Of a stretch of 10,883 nucleotides of DNA, positions 6,361 through 10,883 are shown piece by piece (the first letter of the stretch is position 1; each line of letters starts with the position of its first letter). Source of the DNA: a bacterium (GTDB lineage: Bacteria > Desulfobacterota > Anaeroferrophillalia > Anaeroferrophillales > Anaeroferrophillaceae); the NCBI GenBank assembly GCA_029940125.1, contig JAOZRP010000014.1, forward strand, positions 1-10,883. Direction: 5' to 3'. Under the pieces are notes generated by a model, which saw nothing but the letters and a program-made list of their open reading frames with translations, did not search any database and was not told the DNA's origin. The position numbers and the translations under genes were made by a program.

Positions 6361-7634
6361 AACGGGATAAGGAAAGCGGCCTGCTCAGGTGTTCATTCTG
6401 CGGCAAGGACCAGAACAGCGTCAAAAAGCTCATTGCCGGTCCTTCGGTGTTCATCTGCAATGAGTGTATTGAGCTGTGCAACAACATCATTTCCGGGGAA
6501 CTGGAAAAGGAGTCTCTGACCAAGTTCCGGGAGGACATCCCCTCGCCGCGGGAGATCAAGGAAAGCCTGGACGAGTATATTATTGGTCAGGACGTGGCCA
6601 AGAAAAAGCTCGCGGTTGCCGTTTACAACCATTACAAGAGGATTACCGCCCAGGAATACAGCGATGACCAGGACGTGGAACTGGAGAAGAGCAATATTGT
6701 CCTGATTGGTCCCACCGGCTGCGGCAAAACCCTGCTGGCCCAGACCCTGGCCCGCATCCTTCAGGTTCCCTTCACCATTGCCGACGCCACCAACCTGACC
6801 GAGGCCGGCTACGTGGGTGAGGATGTGGAGAATATCCTGGTTTCCCTGCTGCAGGCGGCTGACTACGATGTGGAGCTTGCTTCCCGGGGGATCGTGTACA
6901 TCGATGAGATCGACAAAATTGCCCGCAAGGGAGACAGTCCTTCCATTACCCGGGACGTGTCGGGTGAAGGCGTGCAGCAGGCCCTGTTGAAAATCCTTGA
7001 AGGAACGGTGGCCAACGTGCCGCCCAAGGGCGGGCGCAAGCATCCCCAGCAGGAATTCATCAAGCTGGATACCCGTGACATTTTATTCATTTGCGGGGGG
7101 GCTTTCAACGGCCTCGAAGAGATTGTTCAGCGGCGGCTGCGGGGCAATGTTTTGGGCTTCAACTCGGTTATCAAGGATAAAAGCGAATTGACGACTGAAG
7201 AAATTTTCAGCCAGGTTACCCCGGGGGATTTGCTTAAGTACGGCCTGATTCCGGAGTTTATCGGCCGCCTGCCGGTTCTGGCGGCGCTGGGAGAACTGGA
7301 TGAGGAATCATTGGTTCGCATCCTTACCGAACCCAAGAATTCCCTGGTTAAACAGTATAAAAAAATGTTCGCCATGGATCAGGTGGAGCTTGAATTTTCC
7401 CAGAAAGCTTTGCAGCGTATTGCCGCCCGGGCTACGGAACAGAAAACCGGCGCCCGGGGCCTGCGTTCCATCATTGAATCAGTGATGACCGACATCATGT
7501 TTGACCTGCCGCAGATGGAAGCGAGCCGCTGCGTTATCGAGGAAGAGGTGATTGACGGCAACGGTGCGCCGCTGCTGGTCTTTGAAAAAGAAAAAAAGAA
7601 GCAAAAAGAGCCCGATAAGGCTTATGGCAGCTGA
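6357..7634 (+). CDS. clpX: ATP-dependent Clp protease ATP-binding subunit ClpX
   Basis: ClpX is a hexameric AAA+ unfoldase that recognises tagged substrates, including ssrA-tagged ones, and threads them into ClpP. It is 425 aa, the normal length. The N-terminal zinc-binding domain has C12, C15, C34 and C37. Walker A is GPTGCGKT (118-125), and Walker B is IVYIDEID (179-186). The pore-1 loop is GYVG (151-154) and the RKH substrate loop is 227-229. The ClpP-docking IGF-type loop reads L266-G-F268, and sensor 2 is in GARGLR (365-370). The C-terminal tail is very lysine- and glutamate-rich (about residues 410-421). The start overlaps the clpP stop by 4 nt, with AAGGTAAAGGG upstream. In E. coli lon follows clpX; here the next gene is hup. 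Confidence 0.98.
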   Translation: MKRDKESGLLRCSFCGKDQNSVKKLIAGPSVFICNECIELCNNIISGELEKESLTKFREDIPSPREIKESLDEYIIGQDVAKKKLAVAVYNHYKRITAQEYSDDQDVELEKSNIVLIGPTGCGKTLLAQTLARILQVPFTIADATNLTEAGYVGEDVENILVSLLQAADYDVELASRGIVYIDEIDKIARKGDSPSITRDVSGEGVQQALLKILEGTVANVPPKGGRKHPQQEFIKLDTRDILFICGGAFNGLEEIVQRRLRGNVLGFNSVIKDKSELTTEEIFSQVTPGDLLKYGLIPEFIGRLPVLAALGELDEESLVRILTEPKNSLVKQYKKMFAMDQVELEFSQKALQRIAARATEQKTGARGLRSIIESVMTDIMFDLPQMEASRCVIEEEVIDGNGAPLLVFEKEKKKQKEPDKAYGS

Positions 7635-7642
7635 GTTTTTGC

Positions 7643-7690
7643 TTGACATGCCCCAAAGGTGGTTGTAAGAAGGGCGGAGCTTTATATTAT
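7643..7690 (+). promoter_or_regulatory. Possible promoter region of hup
   Basis: There are two overlapping options in the 81-bp clpX-hup gap. A perfect TTGACA (7643-7648) has only a poor TAAGAA at 17 bp (7666-7671). TTGTAA (7663-7668) is 16 bp from TATTAT (7685-7690), within TTTATATTAT. No terminator separates clpX from this region, so read-through from clpX may also contribute. Which start is used cannot be settled from the sequence. Confidence 0.45.
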
Positions 7691-7715
7691 CTTATAAGAA
7701 AGAGGGGGGTTACTT

Positions 7716-7988
7716 ATGACAAAGGCTGAATTAGTTGAGGGAATAGCCGGGAAGGCTGGTGTTTCCAAAGCTGCCGTGGAGAAGGTCTTGAAGGCTTTCA
7801 TGGAAGAGGTCAAAACTGGAATTAAAAAAGGTGAAAGGGTTACCTTGGTAGGTTTTGGGACCTTTTACGCGGCTGATCGTCCGGCACGCACCGGCCGTAA
7901 TCCCCGTACCGGGGAAGAAATTAAGATTCCTGCCTGCACGGTTCCGAAGTTCAAGGCTGGTAAAGCTTTAAAGGATGATTTGAATTAA
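7716..7988 (+). CDS. hup: Nucleoid-associated DNA-binding protein HU
   Basis: HU is a small basic dimer that bends DNA and helps organise the nucleoid. The 90 aa length is exact for the HU/IHF family. The N-terminal helical part starts MTKAELVEGIAGKAGVSKA. It is followed by the GFGTF strand (about 47-51), then the arm with RTGRNPRTGEEIKIPA (58-73), whose proline intercalates into DNA, and the closing basic helix. The start is set by a strong AGAGGGGGG (7701-7709), 6 nt upstream. The sequence features favour HU over IHF, since the arm has NPRTGEEIKIPA as in HU proteins. The stop codon is only 12 nt before tRNA-Val, with no terminator between, so the hup mRNA probably continues through both tRNAs to the terminator at 8193-8228. 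Confidence 0.96.
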   Translation: MTKAELVEGIAGKAGVSKAAVEKVLKAFMEEVKTGIKKGERVTLVGFGTFYAADRPARTGRNPRTGEEIKIPACTVPKFKAGKALKDDLN

Positions 7989-8000
7989 GGCTGCTTATGT

Positions 8001-8073
8001 GGGCGGGTAGCTCAGCTGGGAGAGCACCGGCCTTACAAGCCGGGGGTCACAGGTTCGATCCCTGTTCCGCCTA
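8001..8073 (+). tRNA. tRNA-Val (anticodon TAC), CCA not encoded
   Basis: A 73-nt cloverleaf ends at discriminator A (8073). The anticodon stem CCGGC/GCCGG closes CTTACAA, giving anticodon TAC, which reads GUA. The D-arm is GCTC-AGCTGGGA-GAGC and the T-arm ACAGG-TTCGATC-CCTGT. The acceptor GGGCGGG pairs with TCCGCCT, with G-U at both ends (G1-U72 and G7-U66). The next three bases are TTC, so CCA must be added by tRNA nucleotidyltransferase, unlike the other three tRNAs here. It probably shares a transcript with hup. Confidence 0.93.
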
Positions 8074-8102
8074 TTCTGCTGCGTGAAGTTTGTTCCATTT
8101 GC

Positions 8103-8179
<77 letters not shown>

Positions 8180-8192
8180 TTATCTGATCATG

Positions 8193-8228
8193 AAAGAGCT
8201 ACTTGCCATTGGGCGAGTAGCTCTTTTT
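8193..8228 (+). terminator. Strong intrinsic terminator after tRNA-Asp
   Basis: An 11-bp perfect stem AAAGAGCTACT (8193-8203) / AGTAGCTCTTT (8216-8226) extends inward by four more pairs (one T-G) to a 4-nt loop, ATTG. TTTTT (8224-8228) follows. It closes the hup-tRNA-Val-tRNA-Asp unit and separates it from ileS, whose start codon is 35 nt further on. ileS must therefore start within a very short gap or receive read-through. I see no clear promoter in 8229-8262. Confidence 0.88.
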
Positions 8229-8262
8229 GCTTTGCTTTTCTTTTGGTAAGGAGATGGATCCC

Positions 8263-10883
8263 ATGGATTACAAGGAAACTCTGAATCTGCCCAAAACCGG
8301 ATTTCCCATGCGCGGGAACCTGGCAAAAAGGGAGCCTGAGTTCATTCAGGCCTGGGAAGACAAGAATGTGTATCGGCGGATGCTTGAGAAAAGAAAGGAT
8401 GCCGAGGGTTTTGTCCTTCATGACGGGCCGCCCTATGCCAATGGACATCTCCACATGGGGCACGCCCTGAACAAGATTTTGAAGGATATTATCATCAAGT
8501 CTCGCTCCCTGGCTGGTTTTCGCTGCCATTATGTACCCGGCTGGGATTGCCACGGCCTGCCGATCGAACACCAGGTGGATAAAAATCTCGGGCGCCGTAA
8601 GGAAGAGATGAGCCAGGTGGAGATCCGCCGGGCCTGTCGCCGATATGCCGATAAATTCATTGATATTCAACGGGAGGAGTTTATCCGGCTGGGTGTTTTC
8701 GGTGAATGGGAAAGGCCCTACCTGACCATGAACTTTCCGTATGAAGGAGCCATTGTTCGGGAGCTGGCCAAATTTGCCGGCAACGGCGGTCTTTTCAAAC
8801 AAAAAAAACCCATTTACTGGTGCGCCACCTGCAATACCGCCCTGGCCGAGGCCGAGGTTGAGTATGAAGATGATGCCTCGCCTTCCATTTACGTGAAATT
8901 TCCTCTGGTGGAAGATATTTCCTCCACGTATGGATTTTTGGCTGGTTGCCGGGTTTTTCTGGTTATCTGGACTACCACTCCCTGGACTATTCCGGCCAAC
9001 CTGGCCATTGCCCTGCATCCCGAGCTGGAGTATGTCGCTCTGCGGTCCGCCAGCGGGGATGTGTATATTGTTGCCGCCGGCCTGCAGGAGCAGTTCTGCG
9101 CCGAAGCGGAACTGGGAGAGGTTGAAGTTTTGGGAAAGGTCGACCCCCGGTCCCTGGAGCGTCTTCACTGCCGTCATCCCCTTTACGATCGCTTGTCGCT
9201 GATTGTCCTGGGCGATCATGTGACCCTGGAGGCCGGGACCGGCTGCGTCCATACGGCCCCCGGACACGGACAGGAAGACTATGAGGTTGGTCTGCAGTAT
9301 GGGCTGGAAGCCTATGCCCCGGTCGACGATCAGGGCCGGTTTACGGACGAGGTGGAGTTTTTTGCCGGCCAGTTTGTTTTTGACGCCAACCAGGGAGTTA
9401 TTGACAAGCTGGCGGAGCTGGGCTTCCTGGTGGCCAGCAAGCCGCTTTCCCATTCCTATCCCCACTGCTGGCGCTGTAAAAAAGCGATTATTTTCCGTTC
9501 CACCGAGCAGTGGTTTATTTCCATGGAGCGCAATGACCTGCGGCAGCGGGCCCTTGAGGCCATAAATGGGGTGCAGTGGATTCCGGAGTGGGGCCGGGAG
9601 CGCATCTACGGGATGATTGAAAACCGTCCCGACTGGTGCATCTCCCGCCAGCGGGTCTGGGGAGTGCCGATTGCGGTTTTTTATTGTCAAAAATGTGGCG
9701 AACCCCTGGTGGATGAAGCCCTGATGAACCGGGTGGCCGATCTTTTTGCCGAACATGGTGCTGATATCTGGTTTTCTGAACCGGCGTCCTTTTTCCTGCC
9801 GGAGGGAACTGTGTGTCCAGCCTGTGGACATGGGGAGTTTGAGCCGGAAACCGACATCCTGGACGTCTGGTTTGATTCCGGCACCAGTTATGCCGCCGTG
9901 CTCCTGAACCGGGATTATCTCCGTTACCCGGCCGACCTCTACCTGGAAGGAAGCGACCAGCATCGCGGCTGGTTTCACAGTTCCCTGTTGGCTTCGGTGG
10001 GCTCCCGGGGCATCAGTCCCTACAAAGCGGTGCTGACCCATGGTTTTGTGGTGGACGGGGCCGGCAAGAAAATGTCCAAGTCGGCCGGCAACGTCATCGC
10101 TCCCGATAAAGTGATCAAGAAATATGGGGCGGAAATCCTGCGCCTCTGGGTCGCGGCCCAGGATTATCGTGACGACATCCGCATCTCCGGGGAAATTTTG
10201 TCGCGGCTGGTGGAAGCCTATCGCCGCATCCGGAATACCCTCCGGTTTCTCCTGGCCAACCTTTATGATTTTGAACCGGCGGCCATGTCCATAAATTATG
10301 CTGAACTTGAAGAGCTGGACCGCTGGGCCCTCCACCAATTGCATCAATTGCAGCAGAAGGTGTTGGCGGCTTATGAAACTTACGAATTTCACACCATTTA
10401 TCACGCGGTTCACAACTTCTGCGTTGTGGTTTTGAGCGGTTTTTATCTGGATGTGGTCAAGGATCGTCTCTATATTCTCAAGGCGGACTCCCCGGTGCGC
10501 CGTTCGACCCAGACCGCATTATGGGTGATCCTGGATACCTTGGTGCGCCTGTGTGCCCCGATTCTTTCTTTTACCGCGGATGAAGTCTGGCAGCACATGC
10601 CCGGAGTGGGAGAGCAAGACAGCGTTTTCCTCCATGAATTTGCCCGTCTGCCGGATGGTTACCATGATCTCCAGCTGGCCGGGGTCTGGGATAATCTGCT
10701 GGAAGTTCGCAAGGTGGCTTTGAAGCAGTTGGAGGCCGCTCGGCAGGAGAAGCTGATCGGTCTTTCCCTGGATGCCCGCCTGGAACTGGCTGCCGGCGGT
10801 GAAACTTTGGCGCTGCTGCATCAATATGAGGATCAGTTGGCCGATATTTTTATTGTTTCACAGGTTGAGGTCAGAGAGCTGGC
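8263..10883 (+). CDS. ileS: Isoleucyl-tRNA synthetase (3' end outside the window)
   Basis: This class I synthetase charges tRNA-Ile and edits misactivated valine. The frame is open without interruption from 8263 to the window edge: 873 full codons of an expected 930 or so. The HIGH motif is H64-M-G-H67 and KMSKS is K603-S607. The CP1 editing domain has TTTPWTIPAN (from 237) and GHGQEDY (334-340) with the conserved editing aspartate D339. DVWFDSG precedes the KMSKS half. Two CxxC pairs (C475/C478 and C518/C521) probably bind zinc in an insertion common in many bacterial IleRS but absent from E. coli. The anticodon-binding helical domain runs from about 650. AAGGAGA (8248-8254) lies 8 nt before ATG 8263; an in-frame ATG at 8254 overlaps it and is unlikely. 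The usual C-terminal zinc domain would lie beyond the window. Confidence 0.97.
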   Translation, partial: MDYKETLNLPKTGFPMRGNLAKREPEFIQAWEDKNVYRRMLEKRKDAEGFVLHDGPPYANGHLHMGHALNKILKDIIIKSRSLAGFRCHYVPGWDCHGLPIEHQVDKNLGRRKEEMSQVEIRRACRRYADKFIDIQREEFIRLGVFGEWERPYLTMNFPYEGAIVRELAKFAGNGGLFKQKKPIYWCATCNTALAEAEVEYEDDASPSIYVKFPLVEDISSTYGFLAGCRVFLVIWTTTPWTIPANLAIALHPELEYVALRSASGDVYIVAAGLQEQFCAEAELGEVEVLGKVDPRSLERLHCRHPLYDRLSLIVLGDHVTLEAGTGCVHTAPGHGQEDYEVGLQYGLEAYAPVDDQGRFTDEVEFFAGQFVFDANQGVIDKLAELGFLVASKPLSHSYPHCWRCKKAIIFRSTEQWFISMERNDLRQRALEAINGVQWIPEWGRERIYGMIENRPDWCISRQRVWGVPIAVFYCQKCGEPLVDEALMNRVADLFAEHGADIWFSEPASFFLPEGTVCPACGHGEFEPETDILDVWFDSGTSYAAVLLNRDYLRYPADLYLEGSDQHRGWFHSSLLASVGSRGISPYKAVLTHGFVVDGAGKKMSKSAGNVIAPDKVIKKYGAEILRLWVAAQDYRDDIRISGEILSRLVEAYRRIRNTLRFLLANLYDFEPAAMSINYAELEELDRWALHQLHQLQQKVLAAYETYEFHTIYHAVHNFCVVVLSGFYLDVVKDRLYILKADSPVRRSTQTALWVILDTLVRLCAPILSFTADEVWQHMPGVGEQDSVFLHEFARLPDGYHDLQLAGVWDNLLEVRKVALKQLEAARQEKLIGLSLDARLELAAGGETLALLHQYEDQLADIFIVSQVEVREL

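Noticed and set aside
8188..10413. A 741-codon open frame on the minus strand opposite ileS
   Set aside because: It is fully antisense to an intact ileS with all catalytic motifs. The translation shows no recognisable domain and is rich in residues expected from reverse-strand bias. It is a shadow of strong codon bias.

Overview
The window reads as an ordinary chromosomal stretch of a free-living Gram-negative bacterium. Gene content, moderate G+C and the hup / tRNA-Val / tRNA-Asp / ileS arrangement suggest a deltaproteobacterium in the broad sense (Desulfobacterota or Desulfuromonadota). That placement is an inference from style and synteny, not from a marker phylogeny. Apart from ileS, which runs off the right edge, all protein genes are complete, and none shows a frameshift.

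Left block (1-3150): about 300 bp of structured non-coding DNA, possibly a copy of a dispersed repeat, leads into trkA and trkH. These encode the NAD(H)-binding regulator and the membrane pore of a Trk potassium uptake system, and lie 2 bp apart. A convergent gene on the minus strand (3152-3619) encodes a stand-alone IscU/NifU-type Fe-S scaffold protein with its own terminator at 3114-3148.

Middle (3620-4397): a 400 bp intergenic region rich in dyad symmetry appears to hold two divergent promoters. One drives the scaffold gene leftwards through a long leader of about 250 nt. The other drives tRNA-Lys(CTT) rightwards. An intrinsic terminator sits between tRNA-Lys and tRNA-Leu(TAG), only 6-7 nt before the mature tRNA-Leu. 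A good sigma70-type promoter (4291-4319) then precedes tig.

Right block (4398-10883): tig, clpP and clpX form a protein quality-control operon: ribosome-bound chaperone, ClpP peptidase and ClpX unfoldase. Next come hup (HU), tRNA-Val(TAC), tRNA-Asp(GTC), a strong terminator and ileS. Compared with the E. coli order tig-clpP-clpX-lon-hupB, lon is absent between clpX and hup.

I found no defence system, CRISPR array, IS element or prophage. The least explained sequence is the 3639-3840 intergenic element and the 1-135 hairpin region. Both are worth a genome-wide repeat or structured-RNA search.
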